Of a stretch of DNA of 64,000 nt, positions 34,626-44,903 are shown piece by piece. Below the pieces are notes generated by a model that made no database searches, was not told the DNA's origin, and saw nothing but the letters and a program-made list of their open reading frames with translations. The translations under genes were made by a program, and so were the position numbers. The stretch is from the NCBI GenBank assembly GCA_947073495.1, contig CAMTMX010000005.1, forward strand, positions 1 through 64,000, read 5' to 3'. Numbering within the stretch: the stretch's first letter is position 1; each line of letters starts with the position of its first letter. The DNA is from an uncultured Porphyromonadaceae bacterium (GTDB lineage Bacteria > Bacteroidota > Bacteroidia > Bacteroidales > Muribaculaceae).

Positions 34626-36077
34626 TCATTTCCTATTTTTATCATTCTCTTCAAAAATCTCCTCGGGAGTCAGGATTTCAAGTGCCCTCGCCCCTTTCTT
34701 GGTTCCTGTGAGATATGCAATCCTATCTGTGGCGGAAAGACGTTTCTCTTCTACGATCTGCCTTAACGCATCCACTGAATGACGCGGCACATCACCTCCC
34801 GAATGAGGATAGTAATAGGCTTTCACACCATAGCTGAGCGCTAACCAACGCAACACACTTCTATTGTGACAAATAGCAAAAGTAGGATTATTTCCCCTGA
34901 ACGATGAGATGAAACGGGCGGATACTCCCCTATAAGCGTCTGTCAATATCGCCTTAGTGCCCACCTTGTTTTCCGACAACACTGCTTCATGAGCCAAAAA
35001 CGACACAATATCCGCATCCTGCATGGGGGGCACTTCCATCTGGCTACGTAAAGACGACTCAACCTCCTTTGCAACACCTGTCATAATTCTTACCGCCTCA
35101 ACCGGATATTTGCCATAAGCCGTCTCTCCGGAAAGCATCATGGCATCGGCACGTTGATAGACGGCATTTGCCACATCGGAAATCTCAGCTCTTGTAGGAC
35201 GTGGATGTTCTATCATCGAATGCAACATTTGGGTTGCCACAATCACAGGTTTATGGGCAGCGATACACTTATTAATCATCATGGTCTGCATGCCGGGAAT
35301 GCGCTCTGCGGGAACTTCTATTCCAAGATCACCACGCGCCACCATTATTCCATAAGAAGCATCAAGTATCTCCTCAAGATTGTCAATACCCTCCTGATTC
35401 TCTATTTTAGAAATGATTTTTGTATCAGCACCATAAGAGTCTAAAATATCTTTAACTTCTTTCACATCTTCAGCAGACCTCACAAATGAATGGGCGATAA
35501 AATCCACACCTAACTCCACTGCATAACCGATGTTTCGCCTATCCCTTTCCGTCACTGCCGGAAGATTTATACGCACACCCGGGATATTTACGCTTTTGCG
35601 TGATCCTACAGCCCCGTCGTTTTCAGCACGGGCATAGACAAATCCGTCTGCCACTTCCTCTACTTCAAATCCGATTTCGCCGTCATCTATAAGAAGACGG
35701 ACACCCGGTTTCAACACCTCCAAAAGATCCGGATAATTCAGACAGATGGAGTCTTGGGTTGTCTTTCCTTCTACATCCCCTTTTATCTTGACACGTTGTC
35801 CGGCTTTAAAATAGACAGACTCTCCTGACCATGTCGGCGTGGTGCGTATCTCCGGACCTTTTGTATCCATCATGATAGCAATCGATTCATCAGCGGCTCT
35901 GGTATTATCCACTATTTTTTTAAAGCCCTCATATTCAAGGTGGGCGGAGTTCATTCTCACGACGTTTACGCCCGCATCAGCCAACGATTTTATAAACTCC
36001 GTTTCGCATCTTTTATCGGAAACCGTGGCTACGATCTTTGTAAATTTTTGCATAACTGTTTTTACTGTCTTTCCCAT
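34626..36077 (-). CDS. pyk: pyruvate kinase
   Basis: This cytoplasmic glycolytic enzyme transfers phosphate from phosphoenolpyruvate to ADP. It is 483 residues from the first ATG. Homologues usually begin close to the segment TKIVATVSDKRCE, so the ATG at 36053 (MQKFTKIV, 475 residues) is the likelier start. Visible are MMDTKGPEIRTT, the B domain (LLIDDGEIGFEVEE), KIENQEGIDNLEEI, the signature MVARGDLGIEVPAERIPGMQ, and MLSGETAYGKYPVEAV, followed by the C-terminal allosteric domain. It is convergent with the YeiH gene across the terminator and divergent from DPP IV. Confidence 0.96.
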   Translation of the reverse strand: MGKTVKTVMQKFTKIVATVSDKRCETEFIKSLADAGVNVVRMNSAHLEYEGFKKIVDNTRAADESIAIMMDTKGPEIRTTPTWSGESVYFKAGQRVKIKGDVEGKTTQDSICLNYPDLLEVLKPGVRLLIDDGEIGFEVEEVADGFVYARAENDGAVGSRKSVNIPGVRINLPAVTERDRRNIGYAVELGVDFIAHSFVRSAEDVKEVKDILDSYGADTKIISKIENQEGIDNLEEILDASYGIMVARGDLGIEVPAERIPGMQTMMINKCIAAHKPVIVATQMLHSMIEHPRPTRAEISDVANAVYQRADAMMLSGETAYGKYPVEAVRIMTGVAKEVESSLRSQMEVPPMQDADIVSFLAHEAVLSENKVGTKAILTDAYRGVSARFISSFRGNNPTFAICHNRSVLRWLALSYGVKAYYYPHSGGDVPRHSVDALRQIVEEKRLSATDRIAYLTGTKKGARALEILTPEEIFEENDKNRK

Positions 36078-36247
36078 ATATTAACTCTTTTGTTGCGAAT
36101 AAAGTATATAACAAAGGGATAGCGTATTCCCTAAAAGTATAAACATTTCTAAGGCTTAGACAGTTGCATCGTAAAAATTTCAACAAAATATGGACTTTCC
36201 ACTATATGCCGTTTTTTATTTCAAATACGATATTGGCAGTCACGATA

Positions 36248-36279
36248 TTTGGTGAGACCAGAATTTATCATTAAATTTG
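36248..36279 (+). promoter_or_regulatory. promoter of the dipeptidyl peptidase gene
   Basis: TTTG (36248-36251), a 20-base spacer, then TAAATTTG (36272-36279), both perfect. It places the transcript start near 36286 and so rules out the ATG at 36249, supporting the ATG at 36315. Confidence 0.65.
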
Positions 36280-36314
36280 CAGACAACCTAACCATATGTA
36301 TTCTTTTAACCATT

Positions 36315-38618
36315 ATGAAACTTAAAAAATATCTATTGTCGGGGGCATTGATCGCATTCACTGCAAATGTTGGAATGGCTCAGATAATGCCATGGGAAAA
36401 CCGAACCGAGAATGATGACTCTCCATTCGCAGAGACCTCAGGGATAGCCCGGAAAGGACAACTTCACCTTGAAGACGTGGTCTACGGACGCCTGATCCAA
36501 ACAAAAGGCGCTGGAGCCATGAACTGGATGAAAGACGGCGAACGATATAGCCGGCTGGAGCCAAATGCCGAAGGTGGAAAAGATGTCGTGGCGTACCGTG
36601 CCAAAGACAACAAGCGGGAAGTTATCATACCTGCTTCCATGTTTGTCGACAAACAGACAGGGAAACAGATTCCTGTGAGAAGCATTTCCTGGAGCGCAGA
36701 CAATAGTAAAGTGCTCGTATATACCAACACCCGTAAAGTGTGGAGATATGACACACGCGGAGATTATTGGGTATTGACACCTGCCGACGGATCGTTCCGC
36801 CAGCTTGGGAAAGGTCTGCCGGAGTCTTCGCTCATGTTCGCAAAGTTTTCTCCCGACGGCTCTAAAGTGGCATATGTTTCAGGGAATAACATATATGTGG
36901 AGAATCTTGCCGACGGAAAGATTAGCCAGATCACAAAAGACGGCAATGACAAAATAGTGAACGGCACCTTCGATTGGGTTTATGAAGAGGAATTTGCTTG
37001 CCGAGACGGATTCCGCTGGAGCCCCGACAGTAAATATATAGCTTATTGGCAAAGCGATACTGACGGCACCGGATTTTTCGATATAATCAACAATGTCGAT
37101 TCAATATATCCCACATTTGACCGCTTCCCATATCCCAAGGCGGGAAGTGTAAACTCTGACGTGAAGGTTGGATATGTGTCTGCCGACGGCGGAGAGACCA
37201 CATGGGTAAAACTTCCCGGCGACCCACGCAACAACTATATCCCCAGAATGGAGTTTATTCCCGACAGCAACGAGCTGTTTATTCAGCAAATGAACCGTCA
37301 GCAAAACACCAACAATGTGTGGATTGCGAAGATTGGCGCAGGAGATCCGGAAAACATCTTTACTGATAAGGATGCCGCGTGGCTTGATACTAATGATGAT
37401 GTGGAATGGCTTGACGGCAACAAATATTTCACATGGCTAAGTGAACGCGACGGCTGGCGTCATCTATATAAAATCAGCCGCGACGGAAAGACAATTATCC
37501 CTATAACCAAAGGTAATTTTGATTTTGTAGAGCTCATAGGCACCGATACTAAAAACGGTCTTGTGTATTTCATAGCCTCCCCCGACAACTTCACTCAAAG
37601 ATACCTCTATAGCGCAAAACTCAAGGGGAACGGTGATGCCACCCGTCTCAGCCCGCTCGACCAGGCAGGACAGCACCGCTACAATATGTCGCCCACCTGC
37701 AAATGGGCAGTGCATACATTCAGCAATGCAGCAACCCCTCCTGTAATTGACATGGTGTCGTTCCCGAAACATCAATCCGTCAGAGTCATTGAAGACAATG
37801 CCATGGCACGCGAACAATACGCAACCCTGGGACTCAACCCTAAGGAGTTTGTAAAAGTCAAATCAGGCGACCTCACCCTTGACGCATGGATGATAAAGCC
37901 TATTGATTTTGATGCATCGAAGAAATACCCTGTAATCGTTGAAGTATATGGCGAGCCCGCAAGTTCCACAGTGCAGGACGTATGGGGCGGAGGAGATCTC
38001 TGGAACCAATATATGGCTAATCTCGGATATATCGTAGTCAGCATAGACAACAGAGGAGCCAACACTCCCAGAGGTCGCGAATGGCGTAAGTGTATCTACG
38101 GGGAAGTCGGTACGTTCGCTTCTCAAGACCAGGCTCGAGGCGTTCAGGATCTTGCAAAGCAATATTCCTTTATAGACCCCGAACGGATCGGCATCACCGG
38201 CTGGAGCGGCGGCGGCAGCCAGACACTGAATTCAATGTTCCGTTATCCGGATGTGTTCAAGACAGGAATAGCTATCGCCTTTGTAGCTGATCAGAAAACA
38301 TACGACACGATTTATCAGGAGAGATACATGGACACTCCCCAGAACAATCCTGAGGGCTATCGCAAAGGATCCCCGATCACATATGCCGACGGCTTGCAGG
38401 GAAATCTGCTACTTATCCACGGCACTGGCGACGACAACGTGCATTATCAGAACTGTGAGATGCTCGTCAACGAACTCGTGAAACATGGGAAAGTATTCAG
38501 CCAGATAAGCTATCCTATGCGAACCCACGCTATAAGTGAACGTGAAGGCACCACCCTACACCTCCGCAAGACAATGGCAAAATATTGGCTTGACTATCTT
38601 CCCGCCGGGGCACGTTGA
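36315..38618 (+). CDS. exported dipeptidyl peptidase IV (S9B)
   Basis: I use the ATG at 36315 (MKLKKYLL), which gives 767 residues beginning with a signal peptide; an in-frame ATG at 36249 lies upstream of the promoter. An N-terminal beta-propeller (about 30-520) with NGTFDWVYEEEFACRDGFRWSPDSKYIAY (DPP IV double-Glu motif EE in VYEEEF) precedes the alpha/beta-hydrolase domain. The triad is Ser631 in GITGWSGGGSQTLN, Asp706 in GTGDDNVHYQN and His738 in MRTHAISE. It removes N-terminal dipeptides with Pro or Ala at position 2, in the periplasm. Residue 632 after the serine is Gly where many DPP IV have Tyr (GWSYGG). It may work with the exported aminopeptidase and C69 dipeptidase nearby. Confidence 0.92.
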   Translation: MKLKKYLLSGALIAFTANVGMAQIMPWENRTENDDSPFAETSGIARKGQLHLEDVVYGRLIQTKGAGAMNWMKDGERYSRLEPNAEGGKDVVAYRAKDNKREVIIPASMFVDKQTGKQIPVRSISWSADNSKVLVYTNTRKVWRYDTRGDYWVLTPADGSFRQLGKGLPESSLMFAKFSPDGSKVAYVSGNNIYVENLADGKISQITKDGNDKIVNGTFDWVYEEEFACRDGFRWSPDSKYIAYWQSDTDGTGFFDIINNVDSIYPTFDRFPYPKAGSVNSDVKVGYVSADGGETTWVKLPGDPRNNYIPRMEFIPDSNELFIQQMNRQQNTNNVWIAKIGAGDPENIFTDKDAAWLDTNDDVEWLDGNKYFTWLSERDGWRHLYKISRDGKTIIPITKGNFDFVELIGTDTKNGLVYFIASPDNFTQRYLYSAKLKGNGDATRLSPLDQAGQHRYNMSPTCKWAVHTFSNAATPPVIDMVSFPKHQSVRVIEDNAMAREQYATLGLNPKEFVKVKSGDLTLDAWMIKPIDFDASKKYPVIVEVYGEPASSTVQDVWGGGDLWNQYMANLGYIVVSIDNRGANTPRGREWRKCIYGEVGTFASQDQARGVQDLAKQYSFIDPERIGITGWSGGGSQTLNSMFRYPDVFKTGIAIAFVADQKTYDTIYQERYMDTPQNNPEGYRKGSPITYADGLQGNLLLIHGTGDDNVHYQNCEMLVNELVKHGKVFSQISYPMRTHAISEREGTTLHLRKTMAKYWLDYLPAGAR

Positions 38619-38689
38619 AATTATAGAATATAGAAGCCAACATTACAACCCAATAGCCTCACCTTCATGAGAGAAAGGTGAACATATCA

Positions 38690-38733
38690 AAAAAAGACAT
38701 TCCGGAGCCTACAGATTCCGGAATGTCTTTTTT
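38690..38733. terminator. terminator between DPP IV and YitT genes
   Basis: A 17-bp inverted repeat (arms 38690-38706 and 38717-38733) has the core GACATTCCGGA and long A and T runs on the two sides. It can act in both directions. The remaining gap to 38901 shows only a small hairpin (TTATGG/CCATAA near 38802-38818) and no gene. Confidence 0.85.
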
Positions 38734-38901
38734 TACTAAGTACCTACGATAAATTGGCTTATAGAGTGAGCAAGATATGAAGTCGTGAAGATGGAATTAT
38801 GGGGTTCCATAACGACTGATGAACGGCTTTATAGATTGCCGAAATATATCCCTGGCATTTGTTAATTTATTATTCGTAGGACTTATTGTTTGTTTTGTTT
38901 T

Positions 38902-39849
38902 TTACTGCTTGTTTCTTTGTAACTTTTTGTTTCCTTTGGTGCGCAGAGTGTCGAAACCGTTACCATAAACACTTTGGGCAGCGGATTGGATTATGTAGGC
39001 ATTTCCATCGATGCGTTGGATTATAGCATAGATTTGCTCGGCATCATACTGGCGGCACCACACCACAAGCATCGTTCTTTCCTCCCCTGTCCATACTCCC
39101 TTGCCGTCGAATGATGTGACACCTCTGCCACACTCGTGCGCTATATGGTCAGCAATCTCTTTCCACTTTGACGAAAGTATAAAAAACTGGATTGTCTGCT
39201 TGTCAGCATTAACAATATAATTAGCCACGACAGAATATATCACAATCGATGCCCAACCATATAAAATGGTCTGTACGCGACTCTGTATCCTTGCATCCAT
39301 ATCTCCGTCGAAAGGGAGGAAAAAAGAGCAGGTCACAATAGCGACATCCATTATCATCATGGTTCTGCCCATGCTTACATTCAGTTTTTTCTCAAAAATT
39401 GCCGCCACTATATCTGTGCCGCCTGCCGAGCCTTTATGGGAATAATAAAGACCTATACCAAGTCCACAGATCACAGAACCCATGATAACACTCATGGTCG
39501 GATCAGTCACAAGAGGTGGGTGAGAAGTGAAATACCCCTCTATCATACCGATAATTCCGGAAAGAACGGTGGCACCGAAAACAGTGCCGATCACAAACTT
39601 ACGCCCCAAAGACTTATACCAGCATACGAGCATAAGAATGTTTGTGGCATACATTGTCACCGCTACCGGCAATAACCCCCCGCTTGCAAAATATACAAGC
39701 GTACTGAAGCCCGCCATGCCTCCGATGACGATCTCATGAGGCAAGATAAATGCCGTGAAACCGATTGCATAGATAGCCATTCCGGCTATGATGATCAGAT
39801 AGTCTCTGACATTAGGGATGGAATGAATCCTAAGATGTTGAAAATGCAT
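38902..39849 (-). CDS. YitT-family membrane protein (DUF161/DUF2179)
   Basis: The 315-residue protein has about five membrane helices in the first 210 residues (FTAFILPHEIVIGGMAGFSTL, GSVICGLGIGLYYSHKGSAGGTD) and a C-terminal soluble DUF2179 domain (about 225-300, GVTSFDGKGVWTGEERTMLVV). The function of the family is unknown; the DUF2179 fold suggests ligand binding. It is on the same strand as GH127, 43 bases downstream of it, but a -7 box (39868-39875, minus strand) lies in the gap, so it may have its own promoter. Confidence 0.88.
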   Translation of the reverse strand: MHFQHLRIHSIPNVRDYLIIIAGMAIYAIGFTAFILPHEIVIGGMAGFSTLVYFASGGLLPVAVTMYATNILMLVCWYKSLGRKFVIGTVFGATVLSGIIGMIEGYFTSHPPLVTDPTMSVIMGSVICGLGIGLYYSHKGSAGGTDIVAAIFEKKLNVSMGRTMMIMDVAIVTCSFFLPFDGDMDARIQSRVQTILYGWASIVIYSVVANYIVNADKQTIQFFILSSKWKEIADHIAHECGRGVTSFDGKGVWTGEERTMLVVWCRQYDAEQIYAIIQRIDGNAYIIQSAAQSVYGNGFDTLRTKGNKKLQRNKQ

Positions 39850-39892
39850 GTATATATCTATTAGCTACAAAAATAACACTTTTTCAAGGATC

Positions 39893-42271
39893 TTAATCCG
39901 CTTCTACAGGAGTGATCAGACGTACATGATAGACACCACCCGCGGTATGACCCTGCTCGCTCGCAAATTTCACGGTTATGGCATCCTTGCGGTCAATCAG
40001 TCTTGCCGGAATGGCATATTCGCTATCCACAAAACCGTCTTTATTCCATTTCCCGGAAATGTCTTCTGTGGCAAGAACCTCATCATCCACAAGGATATTG
40101 AACTTTCTCGAACCGGTTTCATTACCCCAATACCTTACCCTAAGTATCAGGTCAGACTTTCCTCCGGTCTTCATCCGGTAAGAGAAGAAACCTCCGTTGG
40201 AGGCATCCCGCCATGCCTCACCGTTAAAATTACCGCTTACAGATGCTCTTGACTCCATGAAATGGTCAGCTTCAGGCTGCTGTTCTCCGGTATTGACTGC
40301 ATCTATCGTGCGGCGGTCAAGAGCCAGGCGGATCTCTTCATCCCGTTGCGCTGTCTTGACATACTGTGCATACCGCTCAGGTGTCATTGAAAGCCAATAC
40401 ATCATATAGCGGGAATCATGTATGTTATAGAACGGTTCAAGCACAATATCTCCATATTTACTGTCAAATAATCCCGGGACTGTATACTTCATTCCATCTC
40501 CTGCAGGTTGCATCCTGTTAAGTTTCTTCAAAAGATCCGAACGTTTCCCTATGAGCAACGGAGTGTCGAATACCGACACCAACGGTCCGTGAGCAATATG
40601 CGCCCAACGCGAATCATCAGCTATCAATCCCGGCATAGGGGCTCCATTGTCAAAACGCGCACCCATAACTATGGGACCACGCAATATGCTCACATAATCC
40701 GGAAGATAGTTCAGTTCTTCAATCGTGACTTTCATAGGCATATCAAGTTCCACTACATCCCCGTCTTTCCATACCCTGTCGAGTGCAAGATAAGATGAAG
40801 GTGACGACTTTTCCTTTATTGCCTTTCCGTTAACTTTCACAGTCATCTTGTCGCACCATCCCGGATGACGCAACAACAGACTGAATTTTCCGGGTTCAGC
40901 ACCGGAAATAGTAAGCTTCACAGATCCATTCTTGGGGAACTCTGTTGATTGGGTGATGCTTACATTCTTATCATTCCATTTCAACTCTGACGGAATAAAA
41001 AGATTCACCCAAATAGAATCAGATGAATGAGTATAAATAAACTGCCCGTATTTACCGTGGTTTTCCATTCCGGTCCCGACACAACACCACATTGCACTGT
41101 TAGGCTGAGAATAGACACGATAATGTCCGGGACGTGCAGACGTGAAATAGACATACCCTCCGTGCTCCGGATGCTGGGTTGAAAGGATATGGTTGAAGAG
41201 AGCCCTCTCATAGAAATCAGCATATTTCGCATCAGGATTCATTCTGAACAGCCCTTCAGTAAGCTTGAGCATATTGTTTGTATTGCAGGATTCAGGCCCT
41301 TCCCGGTCGTCGACATAACTCTTTGTATCGGATTCTGAAGCAAAATGCTCACGACGGCTGTTACCTCCGATAGACAGAGAACGGTTGCCAACCACAGTCT
41401 CCCAGAAAAATTCAGACGCCTTCCTATAATCAGAATCTCCGGAAAGTTCCGCAATGCGCTGATACCCCACCACTTTAGGCACCTGTGTGTTTGCGTGGCG
41501 GTTATCAAGATTATCAACCCCCTTCACAAGATCATCAAACAATTGATGATGAGTGAAACGTTTGGCGGCTTCAAGATATTTCTTATCGCCTGTAAGCGCG
41601 TATGCATCGGCATAAATTTCATCGATTCCACCAAATTCATTCCCGAGCATTTCCTCCATCTTGCCATCCGACAGATTCTTCGTCACATCTATACCCCAGT
41701 CGCAAAAATCCAGAAACAGATTCAATCCGGCTTTCGATCCGGCGTATATCCAGCTGTCGCGTAGTCCGGCATACATTTTATGCACATTATACCACGGCAC
41801 CCAATATTCCCATACTTTACCGGGGTTCCCTTTTCTGATCTCGTCCCAAAGCACATCACCTCCCGGCACCCCTCCAAGATACCCGTCGCCACGTGTCGCC
41901 GCACAAAGAGCCAGCTGACCCAGCATATAGTCCATGCGCTCTTTAAGACGCTTGTCTCCGGTGGCGGCATAATGGATTGACAAGGCGGAAAGATAATGGC
42001 CGCCGACATGTCCGTCAAGACCGTCCCAATTGCTGAAACTCTCCCCTTTAGGTTCCAAGCCGGCAGCCTTAAGATAAGGGGCAAGCAGGCGGTCTATGTC
42101 ATACTTCAGCAGAGTGTTGACGTTCAATTCCATTGCATCTTTAAAAGATCCGTCAAGGAGTTTCACATCTTCCAGAGGAAACTCATTCGGATAGATCACA
42201 GACTGTGCCGCAGAAAAACCGGGCACGCACAATGCTGCGACAGCAAGAAAATTTGTTAGATTCCGTATCAT
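39893..42271 (-). CDS. GH127-type beta-L-arabinofuranosidase
   Basis: The 792-residue exported protein (signal peptide about 1-22) has the DUF1680 (alpha/alpha)6 barrel followed by beta-sandwich domains. A C-terminal domain (about 665-790) resembles those that follow many GH127 catalytic regions. The zinc-cysteine active site known from the bifidobacterial enzyme HypBA1 is recognisable: Glu327 and Cys329 in GPESCNTNNML, and Cys396-Cys397 in MWCCVGTGMEN. EMLGNEFGGIDE also matches. Characterised members cleave beta-L-arabinofuranosides; related families sharing DUF1680 have other activities, so specificity is uncertain. The neighbouring GH95 suggests they jointly remove L-sugars from complex side chains. 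Confidence 0.85.
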   Translation of the reverse strand: MIRNLTNFLAVAALCVPGFSAAQSVIYPNEFPLEDVKLLDGSFKDAMELNVNTLLKYDIDRLLAPYLKAAGLEPKGESFSNWDGLDGHVGGHYLSALSIHYAATGDKRLKERMDYMLGQLALCAATRGDGYLGGVPGGDVLWDEIRKGNPGKVWEYWVPWYNVHKMYAGLRDSWIYAGSKAGLNLFLDFCDWGIDVTKNLSDGKMEEMLGNEFGGIDEIYADAYALTGDKKYLEAAKRFTHHQLFDDLVKGVDNLDNRHANTQVPKVVGYQRIAELSGDSDYRKASEFFWETVVGNRSLSIGGNSRREHFASESDTKSYVDDREGPESCNTNNMLKLTEGLFRMNPDAKYADFYERALFNHILSTQHPEHGGYVYFTSARPGHYRVYSQPNSAMWCCVGTGMENHGKYGQFIYTHSSDSIWVNLFIPSELKWNDKNVSITQSTEFPKNGSVKLTISGAEPGKFSLLLRHPGWCDKMTVKVNGKAIKEKSSPSSYLALDRVWKDGDVVELDMPMKVTIEELNYLPDYVSILRGPIVMGARFDNGAPMPGLIADDSRWAHIAHGPLVSVFDTPLLIGKRSDLLKKLNRMQPAGDGMKYTVPGLFDSKYGDIVLEPFYNIHDSRYMMYWLSMTPERYAQYVKTAQRDEEIRLALDRRTIDAVNTGEQQPEADHFMESRASVSGNFNGEAWRDASNGGFFSYRMKTGGKSDLILRVRYWGNETGSRKFNILVDDEVLATEDISGKWNKDGFVDSEYAIPARLIDRKDAITVKFASEQGHTAGGVYHVRLITPVEAD

Positions 42272-42292
42272 ATATCATTAGATTCATATAAT

Positions 42293-42366
42293 GAAGCTGT
42301 TTATCTTCAAGTTTCAAAACAGCCTTGAAAAGGCTGACGAAATCTTGTAAAAAGTTTAAACAACCT
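42293..42366. repeat. dispersed palindrome family, copy C
   Basis: The copy starts GAAGCTGTTTA (42293-42303) and ends with AAAAAGTTTAAACAACCTC (42349-42367). Between them are CTTCAAGTTTCAAAAC (42305-42320), identical to copy B, and TGACGAAATCTTG (42335-42347), also identical. Inner bases CAGCCTTGAAAAGGCTG form a small hairpin. It lies between GH95 and GH127. Confidence 0.6.
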
Positions 42367-42376
42367 CAATTTTAGT

Positions 42377-44818
42377 TCAGATTGCCTTTATAACTTCGTA
42401 AGATTTGCCGGCTTCTGTATCGATATCATATTCATAAACCCGATAAATCACCGGATATTGTCCGTCCACCTCTTCCGATACAACAGCATCAGGTAAAGAC
42501 ACCGGAGCCATCAGTGGATTAGGACATTCCCCTTTCGCTTCATACAAACCGCTACCCCGTAAAGGTACATACGATCGAATCCTGACTTTTCCACCGATGT
42601 TTGACTTTATCAAGGCTTTTGACAGCTGACCTCCGGACCATTTCATATCAACAACGAAATTTCCTCTTGCCCTTAGTCCTTTCACTTCACCTTCACTCCA
42701 ACTTTCCGGGACAGCCGGCAAAAGATGAATAGCCCCGTCGTGACTTTGCAATAACATTTCAGCCACGCCTGCGGTAAATCCGAAATTACCGTCAATCTGA
42801 AAAGGAGGATGCGCATCAAAAAGATTGGGATAAAGTCTGCCGTTGCCTTCATATCCGTTCCCGCCCGATGCAGGAAGCAACGTCACAAAATTCCGGATTA
42901 TTTTATCGGCGTGATCACCGTCAAGGAGTCGTGCCCAGAGATTGATTTTCCAACCTATGCTCCAACCGGTAGCCATGTCTCCTCGCTGTGTCAAAGAATT
43001 TTTAGCCCCGGCAAATGCAAACGGAGTGGTGTAAGGAGTGATCTGACGGGAAGGATAAAGACCATAAAGATGCGACACATGCCTATGATCATCTTCCGGA
43101 TTGTCGGCATCCACACTCCATTCCTGTAGTTGCCTGTGCCGACCAACCTTCATTGGTTGAAGTTTCGATATGGCATCCTTAAGTCTATTTTTATATGACT
43201 CATCCTCCCCGAGCACCTCCGCACTCTGCAAAGTGTTATTAAGGGCATCGAAAGCGATCTGGTTGTCCATCGTGCATCCGGCTGTAATCCACGAACTGCC
43301 ATAACCATGTTCGGGCGACATCGACGGCACAGACACAAGATAGCCGGATTCAGGATGCTCCACCATATAACTCAGATAAAAATCGGCGGTACCCTTGATA
43401 ACCGGATAATAACGGCACAGGAAATCTTTGTCGCCTGTGAAAAGATAATGCTCCCAAAGATGAGTGGCAAGCCATGCACCTCCGTTAGCCCACATGCCAA
43501 ACTGCGCCATGTCAACAGGGCCGCAGATTCTCCAGAGATCAGTATTGTGATGGGCAGTCCATCCTTCGGCACCATAAAGGGTACGGGCGGTTTCGGCACC
43601 GGTGTGCGACAAATCTTCTATCAGATCAAACAATGGTTCATGACATTCAGGCAAAGCGGTCACTTCCGCGTGCCAATAGTTCATTTCAGTATTTATATTT
43701 ATCGTATATTTACTATCCCATGGGGCATGATAAGAGTTGTTCCATACCCCTTGAAGATTTGCCGGCTGACCTCCGGGCTGTGACGAGGAAATGAGCAGAT
43801 AGCGTCCGTATTGAAAAAGAAGCGCCAGCAGCGACGGATCATACTCCTTACTGAAGTCAGACACTCTCAAATCAGTTTCTTTTTGTGAACCGTTCCCTTC
43901 CGGAAGCATAAGACTTACCCGGTCAAATAAATTTTTATAATCCTCAGTATTTCTCTGACGCAATTGCTCAAAATCCTTTTTAACGGCTTTAGATAAAAGG
44001 TTGTCCACAATCTTCAGAGGATTCCCACTTATATCGTTGTATGATTTATAATTTGTGGCGGAAGCAATAAACAGGGTGGCATATCCGGCATTCTCAACGG
44101 ATATGCCACCTTTATTTGTCTTCACCTTTCCGTCTGTCTTTACCTTTATCCCGCACTTTGCCACAAGCTTCCCGGGGATTCCCTCCTGATCCGGACCTGC
44201 TATTGTAACAGTCATACCGCTTTTGGAGACGGACAACTTGCCTCCTTCCGGCACATCATAACCTAAAAAGAAATTCAATCCATTTTCATTACCGGCAGTC
44301 AGATGGACAGCGATCACCCCATCTGGCAACGAAGCAATCATCCGGCGCTTATAACTTATATCTCCAACTTTATACGACACCTCCGCAACAGCTTCAGAAA
44401 TATCAAGAGATCTTCTATAAGCCGACACATCTTCACCATGAGAAAAATCGATGGTAAGCTCCCCTAAGGTCAGATAAGACATCCCATGATGAGGTGTAAG
44501 ATAATAGCGGTCGATAAGTTTTTCCGCCTCTTTTTCTTTACCCTCGAATATCAATTTCCTTATCTCTTCAAGATGTTCACGTCCTTCCGGATTATTATTC
44601 GAATAAGGGCTGCCCGCCCAGAAGGTCTCGTCATTAAGCTGGATGCGTTCCTTTGTTATGCCCCCATAGATCATAGCTCCCATCCTTGAATTGCCTACCG
44701 GCAAAGCTTCCACCCATTCATTTGCCGGACTGGAATACCATAATTCCAGATTATTCCCCCCCTTGACAGAAAAACAAGCCAAGGCAGACAATATGCAACA
44801 TATTATTCTCACTCTCAT
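42377..44818 (-). CDS. GH95 alpha-L-fucosidase or alpha-L-galactosidase
   Basis: The 813-residue exported protein (signal peptide about 1-20) has the GH95 plan. An N-terminal beta domain ([42 protein letters not shown]) precedes an (alpha/alpha)6 catalytic barrel and a C-terminal beta domain. [13 protein letters not shown] carries the asparagine pair which in characterised GH95 enzymes activates water. [25 protein letters not shown] and [13 protein letters not shown] also match. Family members remove alpha-L-fucose or, in at least one Bacteroides xylan enzyme, alpha-L-galactose from arabinoxylan side chains. The xylan setting makes the second possible; sequence alone does not settle it. It lies beyond the terminator of the xylan operon, and I found no clear promoter in front of it. 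Confidence 0.85.
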   Translation of the reverse strand: MRVRIICCILSALACFSVKGGNNLELWYSSPANEWVEALPVGNSRMGAMIYGGITKERIQLNDETFWAGSPYSNNNPEGREHLEEIRKLIFEGKEKEAEKLIDRYYLTPHHGMSYLTLGELTIDFSHGEDVSAYRRSLDISEAVAEVSYKVGDISYKRRMIASLPDGVIAVHLTAGNENGLNFFLGYDVPEGGKLSVSKSGMTVTIAGPDQEGIPGKLVAKCGIKVKTDGKVKTNKGGISVENAGYATLFIASATNYKSYNDISGNPLKIVDNLLSKAVKKDFEQLRQRNTEDYKNLFDRVSLMLPEGNGSQKETDLRVSDFSKEYDPSLLALLFQYGRYLLISSSQPGGQPANLQGVWNNSYHAPWDSKYTININTEMNYWHAEVTALPECHEPLFDLIEDLSHTGAETARTLYGAEGWTAHHNTDLWRICGPVDMAQFGMWANGGAWLATHLWEHYLFTGDKDFLCRYYPVIKGTADFYLSYMVEHPESGYLVSVPSMSPEHGYGSSWITAGCTMDNQIAFDALNNTLQSAEVLGEDESYKNRLKDAISKLQPMKVGRHRQLQEWSVDADNPEDDHRHVSHLYGLYPSRQITPYTTPFAFAGAKNSLTQRGDMATGWSIGWKINLWARLLDGDHADKIIRNFVTLLPASGGNGYEGNGRLYPNLFDAHPPFQIDGNFGFTAGVAEMLLQSHDGAIHLLPAVPESWSEGEVKGLRARGNFVVDMKWSGGQLSKALIKSNIGGKVRIRSYVPLRGSGLYEAKGECPNPLMAPVSLPDAVVSEEVDGQYPVIYRVYEYDIDTEAGKSYEVIKAI

Positions 44819-44850
44819 GATGCTTTTGACTTTATACCATGTTATAAAAA

Positions 44851-44889
44851 TATGTCGGGGATAAACGAACTTTATTTATCCCCGACATA
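44851..44889 (-). terminator. terminator of the xylan operon
   Basis: A perfect 15-bp inverted repeat TATGTCGGGGATAAA / complement (arms 44851-44865 and 44875-44889) has a 9-base loop, and TATTTTTATAAC follows on the minus strand. It lies 14 bases past the GH43 stop codon. Confidence 0.85.
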
Positions 44890-44903
44890 AATTAATTATA
44901 CTG

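Noticed and set aside
38781-38823. Nested small hairpin (AGTCG/CGACT with TTATGG/CCATAA) downstream of DPP IV as a small RNA
   Set aside because: Stems are short and there is no matching promoter and terminator pair around it.
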